Positions 8,671 through 18,133 of a stretch of 30,999 nucleotides of DNA are shown piece by piece (the stretch's first letter is position 1; every line of letters begins with the position of its first letter). A program made the translations under genes and the position numbers. Below the pieces are notes generated by a model, which saw only the letters and a program-made list of their open reading frames with translations, was not told the origin of the DNA and did not search any database. The DNA is from Clostridiaceae bacterium (lineage in GTDB: Bacteria > Bacillota > Clostridia > Saccharofermentanales > Fastidiosipilaceae): contig JAAZJE010000051.1 of assembly GCA_012800515.1 (NCBI GenBank), forward strand, positions 1 through 30,999, given 5' to 3'.

Positions 8671-11241
8671 ATGATCGATTCCGCCGCATCATCCGTAGTC
8701 TCATCCGGCTCGACAACGCCTATCGAACCCTTGCCACTTAATCGGCACACGCCGAACCGCCCGACAGCCGGGCGGTTCGCCTTACTTGCCGGCCTGCTCG
8801 CCTTCGTCGCCGCCCTGCTGACTTTTCTGCCCTTCATGCTCCAGAACGACGGTCGCCTCCAGGTCAGATCCGATTGGAACGAACAGCAAATTCCTTTCAA
8901 TGTCATCACCGGACGCATTCTGCGCGACGGCAGCTTTCCCTGGGCAATGACCGTCGATCTGGGCTCATCCCTGATCGGACTGATGAGTTTCTATACGCTC
9001 GGCACCCCCTACGCTCTGATTGGCTTCCTATTCCCGCCCGAATTTTTCCCCTGGGTGATCGGGCCCCTGCTGGCCCTGAAATACGCCGTCGCCGCCGCCG
9101 GCGCGACCTTCTGGATATCCCGCTACGTCCGCCGTGGAGAAACGGCTCTCTGGGCCGGTCTGCTCTACGCGTTTTCCGGCTTCTCCACGATAAATATCAT
9201 GTTCAACCACTTCCATGACGTCATCTCCCTCTTCCCGCTCCTTTTGATCACAATGGACGATTTGTTGGATCGAGGCAAAAAGGGCGCTTTCGCCCTGGCA
9301 GTGGCTCTGAACGCGCTGACCAGCTATTTCTTTTTCATCGGCGAAGTTGTCTTTCTGGTCCTCTACTTCTTAACCCGGGCGGGACTGCCGCGCCTGCAAC
9401 AGCTTGTCGGAAAGGCTCGGCGTCGGGAAGCCTTGTCCGAACCTAAAACTCCGCTATGGCGTCGGTTCTTCCATGTTCTGGGCGAAGGTGTCCTGGGCGT
9501 CATGATGTCCCTCTGGCTTCTCCTTCCCTCCCTGCTGTGGACGACACAGAATCCGCGCGTCGGGCACGGTCTGTCCGGCGCCTGGTTCTGCAATATAAAC
9601 CGCTTTCTGGGCAATCTCAAAGGCCTGTTGCTACCGGCGGACTTCTTTTGGGGCGATACAACCGCGATTAAAGGTTATTACACTTCTCAATCCCTATGGC
9701 TCCCTCTGATCGGCCTGAGTTTGGCGGCGGTTTATCTCCTCTGTCGACCGCGGCGCTGGCCGAGCGCTCTGTTTATCATCTGTATCATTATGTTGTTCGT
9801 GCCCAAGCTAAACGGATTGTTCTACGCCGGCACGGTAAACCACTACGCCCGCTGGCTGTATATGCCGACTCTGATTGCCGCCCTGATGTCGGCAAAGGTA
9901 GTGGATCTTGCTTTAGATAAGCGTCTGCGTACCGGTGTCGCAGTCGGCACAATCGGCTTCTGCTTTATTTTTACCGGGTCCTTTATTCTCTTCCTGACCC
10001 TGGCGCCGCGAACCATCCTGAAAGACATTTATCCCGACGCCCGACCACACGAGACTTTGGTTGATCGACCGGAGCTCTTTACAATATTTGCCCTGATAAC
10101 GCTGATCGGACTGATTTTAACCGGCCTGTTCATTTACTTCCTCGGCCGGCCGAACGAACGAACTCGCCGCCGCATTTTCATTATCCTCTGCGCTCTTTCC
10201 CTGGGCACGGGTATGTTCCTGACCGCCGCTAACATTCACGACGCCAGAACCACCTACCCGCGGCAATACCCCGATTCCGCTTATCACATCACGAACGAGA
10301 CCGGCACAGTTGCCCGCAACTGGGCGGCGGCCAAGGCTCGCAATGAAGGCAAACGACTGCCGGAGGACGCGATCTTTCCCTATCGTTTTCGCGAGATTGA
10401 CGCCTCTGCCAATGCCTGCCTATATGCCAAACTTCCCACCGTCAACACCTTCATCAGCACCGTCAGCGGCTCGATTTTTGAATTTTACTCGACTATCGGT
10501 ATGAACCGCCAAATTATCTCCTATAATGATCTGCCGGTATTGGATTCGCTGCTCTCGGTGCGCTATGCCCTGTCCTATAACCTCATAGAGCGCCCCGGTT
10601 TCAGCCTAATTCACAGCGAAACGACTCGGCGCGGGCAGGTCTATATCTACGAAAATCACAACGCATTACCGATCGGCTTCACCTACGACTATTACATCAG
10701 TTCGGAAGATCTCTTCGCCCTGCCGCCAAAGGAGAAACGCGCGGTCGCCCTGCTCCAGGCCGTACTTCTATCCGATACCGACAATCAAAATAAAATTTTG
10801 AACTCAAATCTGATGCGGGAACGCCTGGAGCCGTTGCCGAATTATCTGCGCGATTCGGCCAAAGAATCTCCCGAAGTTGCCATTCAGACAGCCACAATTG
10901 ATCATCTCCGGGAGAGCTCCACCGACTTTGAGCAGAACGGACGCGGGTTCAGCTTCAAAATCCGTGCCGATCGTCCGAAGATCGCCTTAGTCAGCGTCGC
11001 CGCCGATCCCGGCTGGTCCGTCAAGGTCAACGGCATTCCCCAACCGATTATCAAGAGCGCCGGTCTGATGGCCGTCCCCGTTGAAGCCGGAGAAAATACG
11101 GTTGAATTCACCTACACAACTCCCGGACTGACCCTCGGCCTCATAGTCACGCTGATCGGCATTCTGATCTGGCTCATCCTCCGTCTGCTCGACCTGCGCC
11201 GCCGCCAAAAAGACGCGGCGAAAATCACCGCCTCCTCTTAG
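8671..11241 (+). CDS. YfhO-family polytopic membrane protein, probable lipid-linked sugar transferase
   Basis: This 856-residue protein has about a dozen hydrophobic segments, the first at about residues 36-58, and one C-terminal span followed by a basic tail (RRLLDLRRRQKD). The soluble part before the last span contains SLLSVRYALSYN and GQVYIYENHNALPIGF. This matches the extracytoplasmic YfhO motif in which a Tyr-Glu-Asn-Asn-Ala-Leu-Pro pattern is typical. YfhO proteins are GT-C type enzymes thought to transfer sugars from undecaprenyl phosphate to teichoic acids outside the membrane. The start at 8671 lies 8 nt after the GT2 stop and lacks a clear Shine-Dalgarno sequence, so translational coupling is likely. 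A start further downstream is possible. A flippase of the GtcA type is not present in the window. Confidence 0.88.
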   Translation: MIDSAASSVVSSGSTTPIEPLPLNRHTPNRPTAGRFALLAGLLAFVAALLTFLPFMLQNDGRLQVRSDWNEQQIPFNVITGRILRDGSFPWAMTVDLGSSLIGLMSFYTLGTPYALIGFLFPPEFFPWVIGPLLALKYAVAAAGATFWISRYVRRGETALWAGLLYAFSGFSTINIMFNHFHDVISLFPLLLITMDDLLDRGKKGAFALAVALNALTSYFFFIGEVVFLVLYFLTRAGLPRLQQLVGKARRREALSEPKTPLWRRFFHVLGEGVLGVMMSLWLLLPSLLWTTQNPRVGHGLSGAWFCNINRFLGNLKGLLLPADFFWGDTTAIKGYYTSQSLWLPLIGLSLAAVYLLCRPRRWPSALFIICIIMLFVPKLNGLFYAGTVNHYARWLYMPTLIAALMSAKVVDLALDKRLRTGVAVGTIGFCFIFTGSFILFLTLAPRTILKDIYPDARPHETLVDRPELFTIFALITLIGLILTGLFIYFLGRPNERTRRRIFIILCALSLGTGMFLTAANIHDARTTYPRQYPDSAYHITNETGTVARNWAAAKARNEGKRLPEDAIFPYRFREIDASANACLYAKLPTVNTFISTVSGSIFEFYSTIGMNRQIISYNDLPVLDSLLSVRYALSYNLIERPGFSLIHSETTRRGQVYIYENHNALPIGFTYDYYISSEDLFALPPKEKRAVALLQAVLLSDTDNQNKILNSNLMRERLEPLPNYLRDSAKESPEVAIQTATIDHLRESSTDFEQNGRGFSFKIRADRPKIALVSVAADPGWSVKVNGIPQPIIKSAGLMAVPVEAGENTVEFTYTTPGLTLGLIVTLIGILIWLILRLLDLRRRQKDAAKITASS

Positions 11242-11298
11242 TTATTTCAGTTGTTTAACTGCAATGTCCGGGTGCATTCTCAATACCTGACAGGTTTA

Positions 11299-11307
11299 TG
11301 GTATAAT
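11299..11307 (+). promoter_or_regulatory. Predicted extended -10 promoter for argGH
   Basis: TGGTATAAT, an extended -10 with a perfect TATAAT, lies 33 nt before the argG ATG. No convincing -35 is seen. The -10 is embedded in a direct repeat TTTATGG at 11295-11301 and 11307-11313. Confidence 0.6.
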
Positions 11308-11340
11308 TTATGGATAATATACACTTTTTGGGAGGGCTCT

Positions 11341-12564
11341 ATGGCCAAAGAAAAAATCTTACTTGCCTATTCGGGAGGACTGGACACTTCGGTAATTATC
11401 CCCTGGCTCCTGGAAAATTACGATTGTGAAATCATCGCCGTGGCCGGCGATTGCGGAATAGGTATAGAGCCGGCGGCTCTGGAGGCCAAGGCACTTAAGA
11501 GCGGCGCCTCCAAATGCTACGTATTGGACATAACCCGTGAGCTGATCGTCAACTACATATATCCGATGCTCAAGGCCGGTGCCGTCTATGAAGGAAAGTA
11601 TCTCCTCGGCACCTCGATTGCCCGTCCGGCGATCGCCGCCGCACTGGTTAAGATTGCCAAACAGGAAAACTGCACGGCGATTTGCCACGGCGCGACCGGT
11701 AAAGGCAACGATCAGGTTCGCTTCGAACTCAGCATCAAGGCGCTGGCGCCGGATATGAAAATCATCGCCCCCTGGAGAATCTGGGATATTCGTTCCCGCG
11801 ACGAGGAGTTGGAATATGCCATCGCCCGCGGCATCCCGGTTCCCGTGACAAAGGAAGAAAATTATTCCCGCGACCAGAATATCTGGCATCTCAGCCACGA
11901 GGGCATGGATCTCGAATCCCCTGCCAATATACCGCAGTATGAAAAATTGCTCCATCTCTCCGTGACCCCCGAGCAGGCTCCGGATGAGCCGACCTATGTC
12001 ACGATCGACTTTGAGGCCGGTATCCCGGTCAGCGTCGATGGCATAACCGATCCGGTCAAGATGCTCGAGCACCTCAATGCCATCGGCGGTGCCAATGCCA
12101 TCGGCATCCGCGATATGGTCGAAAATCGCCTGGTCGGCATGAAATCCCGCGGCGTCTATGAGACCCCGGGCGGCGCCATTCTGTACGCCGCCCATGCCGA
12201 ACTGGAGGCGCTTTGTCTCGAGCGCGATACCATGCACTATAAAGAACAGGTCGCTCTCCGTTTTGCCGAACTTGTATATTACGGCCAGTGGTTCCACCCG
12301 CTCCGCGAGGCCCTGTCCGCCTTTGTCGACGCTACGCAGCAGACAGTCTCCGGCACCGTAAAACTCAAGCTTTATAAGGGCAATATTATCACGATCAGCC
12401 GAACCTCCCCCTACTCTCTCTACGATGAGGCTCTGTCCACCTTTGCGGAAGACGATGTATACGATCAGTCCGATGCAACCGGCTTTATTAATCTCTTTGG
12501 CCTGCCGATTAAGGTTTATGCCAAGACGCAGGCCCGTAACAGAAAAAATGAAGATAATGAGTAA
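11341..12564 (+). CDS. argG: Argininosuccinate synthase
   Basis: ArgG joins citrulline and aspartate with ATP cleavage to give argininosuccinate in arginine biosynthesis. The ATG at 11341 is chosen because it starts MAKEKILLAYSGGLDTS, with the PP-loop motif SGGLDTS at residues 11-17 as in the family, and has GGGAGGG about 5 nt upstream. A longer open frame from 11251 crosses the promoter and is rejected. The 407-residue length is normal. Other family hallmarks are EGKYLLGTSIARP, CHGATGKGNDQVRFE and EENYSRDQNIWHLS. argH follows with overlapping stop and start codons, so the two form a two-gene operon. No other arginine genes are in the window. Confidence 0.98.
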   Translation: MAKEKILLAYSGGLDTSVIIPWLLENYDCEIIAVAGDCGIGIEPAALEAKALKSGASKCYVLDITRELIVNYIYPMLKAGAVYEGKYLLGTSIARPAIAAALVKIAKQENCTAICHGATGKGNDQVRFELSIKALAPDMKIIAPWRIWDIRSRDEELEYAIARGIPVPVTKEENYSRDQNIWHLSHEGMDLESPANIPQYEKLLHLSVTPEQAPDEPTYVTIDFEAGIPVSVDGITDPVKMLEHLNAIGGANAIGIRDMVENRLVGMKSRGVYETPGGAILYAAHAELEALCLERDTMHYKEQVALRFAELVYYGQWFHPLREALSAFVDATQQTVSGTVKLKLYKGNIITISRTSPYSLYDEALSTFAEDDVYDQSDATGFINLFGLPIKVYAKTQARNRKNEDNE

Positions 12565-13951
12565 CAAACTGTGGTCAGGACGTTTCACCGCCGCTGCCGA
12601 TGCTCTGCTGGATGACTTTAACAGCTCAATCACCTTCGATCAGCGGCTCTGGCCGGACGATATCGCCGGCAGTCACGCTCACGCGCGCATGCTGGCGCAG
12701 GTCGGGCTCCTGACCGCGGAGGAACTGACCGCGATAGAGCGGGGTCTGGATTCGATCGCGGTCGACTTAGCTGCCGGCACACTTGTCGTTGACCCGACCG
12801 CCGAAGACATTCATATGTTCATTGAGGCCGAACTGACCCGCCGCATCGGCGAGCCCGGCCGCAAGCTCCATACGGGACGCAGCCGCAACGACCAGGTAGC
12901 CGTGGATATACGCCTGTACCTGCGTCGGACGACCGGCGAGGTGCGTTCGGCAATCCGGAGTTTCATCGAGACTCTGGTTGAAATCGCCGCCGCCCATCTC
13001 CGCACAATTATGCCGGGCTTTACCCATCTGCAAATTGCCCAGCCGATCACGCTTGCTCATCACCTCAGTGCCTACGCGCACATGCTGGAACGCGATTGGC
13101 AACGTCTCGGCGATGCCGTCGACCGGATGAATTACTCGCCGCTGGGCGCCGGCGCGCTCGCGACCTGCACTCTGCCCCTCAACCCCGCCCTGACTGCCGC
13201 CGAACTCGGTTTCGACGGGGTTTGCGGGAATTCGCTCGATGCCGTCAGCGACCGCGATTTCTGTGTCGAAATCTGCGCCGCTCTGGCCCTGTTGATGACT
13301 CACCTGTCGCGTCTCAGCGAAGAGTTGATTCTTTGGGCTTCGACACCATTCTGCTTCATTACACCGGATGATGCTTGGAGTACCGGCAGTAGCATGATGC
13401 CGCAAAAAAAGAACCCCGATATCCCGGAACTGGTGCGCGGCAAAAGCGCCCGGGCCATCGGCAATCTGAATACTCTTCTGGTGATGCTGAAAGGCCTTCC
13501 CCTTGCCTACAACAAAGATATGCAGGAGGACAAAGAAGCAATATTCGAAGCTCTTGATACAGTGCTGATCAGTCTTCCGGCTCTACAAGGTTTTGTTGCG
13601 ACGATGCAAATCGACTCCGAACGGATGCGAGCCGTTGCCGAAAGCGGTATGAGCAACGCGACCGATCTGGCCGAATATCTGGTACGGCGCGGACTCCCTT
13701 TTCGTCGGGCACACGATCGAGTCGGAAAGCTGGTCCACTACGCTCTGGAAAAGGGCAAAAAGCTGGAGGAACTCAGCCTGGATGAATTCCGCACGCAAAG
13801 CCCGTTGATTGACGATTCGGTATATGCGGCACTGAAAATCGAGAATTGCGTCGCCGCTCGCAACCTGCCGGGAGGTCCCGCGCCGACAGCGGTCGAAACC
13901 GCACTTCGTAACCTTTGCGAACGTCTCGACTTAAGTGTAAAAAACCTCTGA
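12557..13951 (+). CDS. argH: Argininosuccinate lyase
   Basis: ArgH splits argininosuccinate into arginine and fumarate. From the ATG at 12557 (MSNKLWSGRF) the protein is 464 residues, the usual size. An in-frame ATG at 12548 is an alternative, and neither has a strong ribosome binding site. The chosen start overlaps the argG stop by 8 nt (ATGAGTAA), which favours translational coupling. Family motifs are LHTGRSRNDQ near 104-113 and the fumarate-lyase signature GSSMMPQKKNPD at about 277-288, containing the catalytic serine. PGFTHLQIAQP lies between them. The gene converges with the 5-formyl-THF cyclo-ligase gene across 66 nt in which I see no strong terminator. Confidence 0.97.
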   Translation: MSNKLWSGRFTAAADALLDDFNSSITFDQRLWPDDIAGSHAHARMLAQVGLLTAEELTAIERGLDSIAVDLAAGTLVVDPTAEDIHMFIEAELTRRIGEPGRKLHTGRSRNDQVAVDIRLYLRRTTGEVRSAIRSFIETLVEIAAAHLRTIMPGFTHLQIAQPITLAHHLSAYAHMLERDWQRLGDAVDRMNYSPLGAGALATCTLPLNPALTAAELGFDGVCGNSLDAVSDRDFCVEICAALALLMTHLSRLSEELILWASTPFCFITPDDAWSTGSSMMPQKKNPDIPELVRGKSARAIGNLNTLLVMLKGLPLAYNKDMQEDKEAIFEALDTVLISLPALQGFVATMQIDSERMRAVAESGMSNATDLAEYLVRRGLPFRRAHDRVGKLVHYALEKGKKLEELSLDEFRTQSPLIDDSVYAALKIENCVAARNLPGGPAPTAVETALRNLCERLDLSVKNL

Positions 13952-14017
13952 CAACGCCGCGAACAAGCCGCAAAAATTCCTCGGAAGATTTAATAAATGC
14001 GCTGATCTGTGTCCGGT

Positions 14018-14695
14018 TCATAACGAGCCGGGCGCAATTATTTCTTTGGAAGTGACGATATAATCCAGCGGAAGATCGTATTTTCCGCGCGGCACCGAAT
14101 GACCTTCCGGGAACAGCGAAAGTTCAAAAGCTACTCCGACGCTCGTAATCTCTCCCGTAGCCGCATAAAAAGCCAGTGCCCGGTCGTAATAGCCACCGCC
14201 GCGACCCAGTCGGTAGCCTTCCCGATCGAAACCGAGACCGGGGATCAGCCAGAGTGCCGGAGCGTAAGGCTCGCTCGGCCAGGACTCGGGCGGTGCCGCC
14301 ACAACACCGTTTGAATCAAGAAAAAAGCCCGGCGGCATAGGCTCGGGCACATCTGTCGTCGACACAGCCTCTACGCCACCTTCCACACCCGTATTTGCCG
14401 GTTTGTACTCGGTCCAAACCAAAGCCTGCGGTAAATGTAACGCACAGGTCGGCAGATACGCCCGCCAGCCCTCCGCGATCAGCTCTCGCGCTAAGGGCAT
14501 GAGGTTGGGCTCATTTCTTAGCGGGAAAGTCAGCCCCAAGCTACGCTCCGTAAGTGCCAGTCGACCAATGAGATTCCTGATCCGGGCGGCAATCCCCGCA
14601 CTCTCCTCCGTCAGGTCGCCTCTCCTCACGGCAGCCGTCAATTCTCTGTTCAATAGCTGTCTCAGCTCGGACTTTTTTACCACTTTCTCCACCAC
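14018..14695 (-). CDS. 5-formyltetrahydrofolate cyclo-ligase
   Basis: The enzyme converts 5-formyl-THF to 5,10-methenyl-THF using ATP. The product is 225 residues. The family signature IPGLGFDREGYRLGRGGGYY lies at 151-170, followed by DRAL. The C-terminal LPLDYIVTSKEII is also typical. The frame starts with tandem GTG codons at 14695 and 14692 and no clear Shine-Dalgarno sequence, so the exact start is uncertain. An inserted stretch at about 95-140 (PANTGVEGGVEAVSTTDVPE and following) makes it somewhat longer than the usual 180-200 residues. It diverges from the sortase gene and stands alone on its strand. Confidence 0.93.
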   Translation of the reverse strand: MVEKVVKKSELRQLLNRELTAAVRRGDLTEESAGIAARIRNLIGRLALTERSLGLTFPLRNEPNLMPLARELIAEGWRAYLPTCALHLPQALVWTEYKPANTGVEGGVEAVSTTDVPEPMPPGFFLDSNGVVAAPPESWPSEPYAPALWLIPGLGFDREGYRLGRGGGYYDRALAFYAATGEITSVGVAFELSLFPEGHSVPRGKYDLPLDYIVTSKEIIAPGSL

Positions 14696-14710
14696 GTCAC
14701 TTTTGATGTT

Positions 14711-14738
14711 TTGCTCGCCCCCTAATCCGTGCTAAAAT
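14711..14738 (+). promoter_or_regulatory. Predicted sortase promoter
   Basis: TTGCTC (14711-14716), a 16-bp spacer and TAAAAT (14733-14738) preceded by TGC form an extended -10 promoter. It lies just upstream of the sortase ribosome binding site. Confidence 0.55.
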
Positions 14739-14766
14739 ATGTTTCATGCTCGGAAGGAGAACACGG

Positions 14767-15525
14767 ATGCGAAACAAGTCTCATTATACAGAGAATAACG
14801 ACAAGAGGCCCGCACGGCAACGTCCCAAACGTCGCCAACTGACTTTGCTCGATTATTTTCTTTATCTGGTCATCGTTATTTTGCTTGCAATCGGTGTCTG
14901 GCTCCTGCTTAAGCCGCAAATTGATAACCAGCAGCGCCAGGCTATTTCCGACGATCTCGTGGAAATTTTGAAGAACCCGCCGCAGGTTGAGGCCAGCCGC
15001 GGCATCTGGGTCAATCGGGATGCCAACCGCATTCCCGGCGAAAGCTATGATTACCAGCCCCCCGATAATGAGACCAATCCGACCAACCGCTCCGAAATGA
15101 TCTTTATCGAGCCGATCGCGATTATCCAGATCGATAAAATTAATTTAGCCAATCTGCCGATTATGCGCGGTGCCACGAACGAAAATCTCCGCTACGGTGC
15201 CGCCCTCTACACCGGCACCGGCTCAGTGGAAATTTCCGAGCCCGGTCAGTCGACGATTTTCGGACACCACATGTGGGAGTACGGCCGTCATTTCAACCGC
15301 CTCGAGGAACTCGAAATTGGAGATACCGTCCGAATCATTTATCAGGGCAAGGAATATCTCTACGTCATCGACAAAACCATCGCTGTCACCCCGAACAAAC
15401 AAATCGAAAATATCCGTAAACCCCGCGACGAAAACAGTATCCTCCTGATTACCTGCAAAGACCCGCCCGATTATCCCCTGCGCTTTCTGGTCTTTGCCAA
15501 GCTTGAATCAATACGGGAGCAGTAA
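14767..15525 (+). CDS. Sortase family transpeptidase, membrane-anchored
   Basis: Sortases cleave a sorting signal in secreted proteins and link them to the cell wall or to pili. The ATG at 14767 is preferred over 14746 because AGGAG at 14755-14759 lies 7 nt before it. The product is 252 residues. A basic N-terminus (RPARQRPKRRQ) leads to one membrane span at about 26-48. The catalytic domain has His in TIFGHHMWEYG (H167 or H168), Cys230 in LLITCKDP and Arg239 in YPLRFLVFAK. The subclass is unclear: the arrangement is nearest to the small class A/D type, but the GHH context differs from the common GHR. No gene with an LPXTG-type sorting signal is in the window, so its substrates are elsewhere. 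It converges on glgP with only 8 nt between stops. Confidence 0.93.
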   Translation: MRNKSHYTENNDKRPARQRPKRRQLTLLDYFLYLVIVILLAIGVWLLLKPQIDNQQRQAISDDLVEILKNPPQVEASRGIWVNRDANRIPGESYDYQPPDNETNPTNRSEMIFIEPIAIIQIDKINLANLPIMRGATNENLRYGAALYTGTGSVEISEPGQSTIFGHHMWEYGRHFNRLEELEIGDTVRIIYQGKEYLYVIDKTIAVTPNKQIENIRKPRDENSILLITCKDPPDYPLRFLVFAKLESIREQ

Positions 15526-15533
15526 ACGCAAAC

Positions 15534-18014
15534 TCAATCCAAAGTCACCGCATGCGGCTCCAAATTCCAGATTTCGTCGGCATAGTCCTGTACGGTACGA
15601 TCGGAGCTGAATCTGCCGCTCATTGCAATATTGATCAGGCAACGGCGCGCCCACTCGCGCCGATTCTCAAAGTCCGCCGCGATGCGATCATGCGCCGCAC
15701 GATAGGCGGCAAAATCACCCAGCACATAGTAAATGTCCGGGCGTTCCCAGTTTTGACCTTCCACCAGGTTTCTATACAGGTCGGCAAAGCGACCGGTTCC
15801 GCCGTCATTCAGAAGACCGTTTCTAAGCGCGTTCATCGTCCGTTCCAGTCCGGGTGTAGCTTTCATGGCTGCACTCGGGTTGTACGACGCCATCAGTCCC
15901 GGCATCTCGTCAATGTGCGGACCGAAGGTATAGACATTCTCCGCGCCCACCGCCTCGGCAATTTCGACATTTGCCCCATCCGGCGTGCCCAGTGTCAGGG
16001 CACCGTTCATCATGAACTTCATATTTCCGGTTCCCGAGGCTTCCTTACCGGTCGTGGATATCTGCTCCGATACATCGGCGGCCGGGAATAATTTTTCCGC
16101 AACCGAAACATTATAGTTGGGAATAAAAACCACCTTTATCTGCTCACTGACCAGCGGATCAGCAGAGATAAGGCGGGAAACCTCATTAATGAGCTTGATG
16201 ATCGATTTGGCGCGATAGTATCCCGAAGCTGCCTTTGCACCGAAGATACAGACCTGCGGTGTGCTGAGACGAAGACCATCTTCTTTAATCCGGAAATACA
16301 AATCAAGTATATAGAGAATGTACAGGAGCTGTCGCTTGTATTCATGCAGACGTTTAATCTGGATGTCATAAATGCCGTGTACGGGAATGTCAATATTATG
16401 TGTTTTGCGAAGCCAATCCGCCAAATCGGCCTTTTTCTTCTCCTTGATCGCCAGAAACTCGTCCTGCACAGCTGGATCGTCCACGAAGGACAAGAGTTGT
16501 TGCAACAGATCCAAATTTGTCACCCAGGCATCGCTACCCAGCAAACGGGTAATCATAGCGGAGAGCCCCGGATTACACATTCTCAGCCAACGACGCGGTG
16601 TCACACCGTTTGTCTTATTACTGAACTTCTCCGGCCAAAGCGTGTAGAAGTCACGTAGCGTATCGCGCTTGATAATCTCTGTATGCATCGCCGCAACACC
16701 GTTGATCGAGTATGCCGTATAACAGGCCAGCCAGGCCATATTAATATAACCGTTGAGAATCGGCGCCATGCGGTTCAGGCGATCGTGCCCAATGTTCGCC
16801 GCTGCCATTTCCTGGCGGAATTGAGCGTCGATATTGCGGCAAATCACCGCCACGCGCGGCAACAAATACTCCAATGTGAGCATGTCCCAGCGCTCCAACG
16901 CCTCGGAAAGCGTTGTATGGTTCGTATAGGCAAACATGCGGCGGGTAATATTCCAGGCCGAATCCCAGTCGCAACCGTGTTCGTCGATCAGCAGGCGCAT
17001 CAGCTCCGGAATCGCAATGACCGGGTGCGTATCATTCAACTGAACACAGTGGTAATCCGGCAGCAGGTCCCAGTTTGTGCCGTGCTTACGGCGAAAATCG
17101 CGCAGAATATCCTGCAACGATGCCGAAGTGAAGAAATACTGTTGACGTAGGCGTAGCGCACGCCCCTCCGGAGTCGAGTCATTCGGATAGAGCACACGAC
17201 AAATATCGGCGACGTGCGTAGCATGAGCACTGGCCTCATTAAACTTCTGGGCATTGAACAGACCTATATTGAAAGGCTCAATACTCTCGGCGTTCCAAAG
17301 TCTCAATGTGTTGATATTATTCGTGCGATAGCCCGTAATCGGCAAGTCATGCGGCACCGCCCGTACGGTCATATCTGCGAAGCTCACTTCAACCGCGCAC
17401 TCGCGATGCTCGATCAGGAAAGGATAGGCCATGTCAAGCCACTCATCCGGATGTTCTTCCTGAAATCCGTTGACGATCTTCTGTTTGAAAAGACCGTAAT
17501 GGTAAAGAATTCCGTAACCGCCGGCATTGAGATTGAGGGTCGTCGCGGAGTCCATAAAGCAGGCAGCCAGCCGTCCCAGTCCTCCGTTACCCAGAGCCGG
17601 GTCGACTTCCGCCTCGAGCACTTGCTTCAGATCTATGCCGAGACTGCGCGCCGCCGCCTCGGCCTCTTCATACATATCAAGGTTTACCAGATTGTTCAGC
17701 AGAGCCCGGCCGACCAGAAACTCGGCCGACATATAGTGTTGGTGTCGCCGTTTGCCCATTTGTGCCTTAGTTGCCAGCCAGCGCGGCATCATTCGCGCCA
17801 TCACCGCAGCGGACAAACCCTGCCAGTATTCGCGCGCCGAAATCGCCCCTGCACACTGATCGTCTATCGTAGGCTCGGTGCGAGACGAGGCATCCTCTCC
17901 GCAGTGCGCAGGTACTTCCTTGCCGCTCAGCACGGTCAGGAACAGGCGCATCTCATCGGCCAGAGCCATCGCCTCGGCAGAGGCGTATTTATTATTAAGA
18001 TCGAAATTATTCAA
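15534..18014 (-). CDS. glgP: Glycogen/maltodextrin phosphorylase
   Basis: The enzyme releases glucose 1-phosphate from alpha-1,4-glucans by phosphorolysis, with PLP as cofactor. The product is 826 residues, a normal size. The PLP site is EASGTGNMKFMMNGALT with Lys at about residue 666. Other family blocks are DPALGNGGLGRLAACFMDS (138-156), YHCVQLNDTHP and KFSNKTNGVTPRRWL. The frame begins with TTG at 18014. This start is supported by AAAAGGAG about 11 nt upstream and by the start of the conserved region, and there is no ATG nearby. The promoter immediately upstream is strong (see 18061-18089). No other glycogen genes are adjacent. Confidence 0.97.
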   Translation of the reverse strand: MNNFDLNNKYASAEAMALADEMRLFLTVLSGKEVPAHCGEDASSRTEPTIDDQCAGAISAREYWQGLSAAVMARMMPRWLATKAQMGKRRHQHYMSAEFLVGRALLNNLVNLDMYEEAEAAARSLGIDLKQVLEAEVDPALGNGGLGRLAACFMDSATTLNLNAGGYGILYHYGLFKQKIVNGFQEEHPDEWLDMAYPFLIEHRECAVEVSFADMTVRAVPHDLPITGYRTNNINTLRLWNAESIEPFNIGLFNAQKFNEASAHATHVADICRVLYPNDSTPEGRALRLRQQYFFTSASLQDILRDFRRKHGTNWDLLPDYHCVQLNDTHPVIAIPELMRLLIDEHGCDWDSAWNITRRMFAYTNHTTLSEALERWDMLTLEYLLPRVAVICRNIDAQFRQEMAAANIGHDRLNRMAPILNGYINMAWLACYTAYSINGVAAMHTEIIKRDTLRDFYTLWPEKFSNKTNGVTPRRWLRMCNPGLSAMITRLLGSDAWVTNLDLLQQLLSFVDDPAVQDEFLAIKEKKKADLADWLRKTHNIDIPVHGIYDIQIKRLHEYKRQLLYILYILDLYFRIKEDGLRLSTPQVCIFGAKAASGYYRAKSIIKLINEVSRLISADPLVSEQIKVVFIPNYNVSVAEKLFPAADVSEQISTTGKEASGTGNMKFMMNGALTLGTPDGANVEIAEAVGAENVYTFGPHIDEMPGLMASYNPSAAMKATPGLERTMNALRNGLLNDGGTGRFADLYRNLVEGQNWERPDIYYVLGDFAAYRAAHDRIAADFENRREWARRCLINIAMSGRFSSDRTVQDYADEIWNLEPHAVTLD

Positions 18015-18060
18015 CCCTAACTACACTCCTTTTACTAGTTAAGTTGTTCTCCGAGGAGAT

Positions 18061-18089
18061 ATTATACTGATATTGCGCCGTTATGGCAA
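18061..18089 (-). promoter_or_regulatory. Predicted glgP promoter
   Basis: On the minus strand TTGCCA (18089-18084), a 17-bp spacer and TATAAT (18066-18061) form a near-consensus sigma-A type promoter. It lies 47 nt upstream of the glgP TTG start. Confidence 0.7.
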
Positions 18090-18108
18090 AATTCGGAAAA
18101 CAAACAGT

Positions 18109-18127
18109 TGTTATACTGTGCTACAAT
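18109..18127 (+). promoter_or_regulatory. Predicted extended -10 boxes just before the first amidase gene
   Basis: Two overlapping candidates, TGTTATACT (18109-18117) and TGCTACAAT (18119-18127), lie immediately before the ATG at 18134. Either would give a leader of about 10 nt or less, which fits the lack of a Shine-Dalgarno sequence. No good -35 is seen. Confidence 0.4.
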
Positions 18128-18133
18128 ACCGCC

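Noticed and set aside
11359..12633. 424-residue minus-strand open frame over argG
   Set aside because: It lies fully antisense to a clear argG and has no recognisable motif or ribosome binding site.
13952..14017. Terminator between argH and the cyclo-ligase gene
   Set aside because: Only a 4-bp CCGG/CCGG pairing near the end is visible, with no U-tract; too weak to call.
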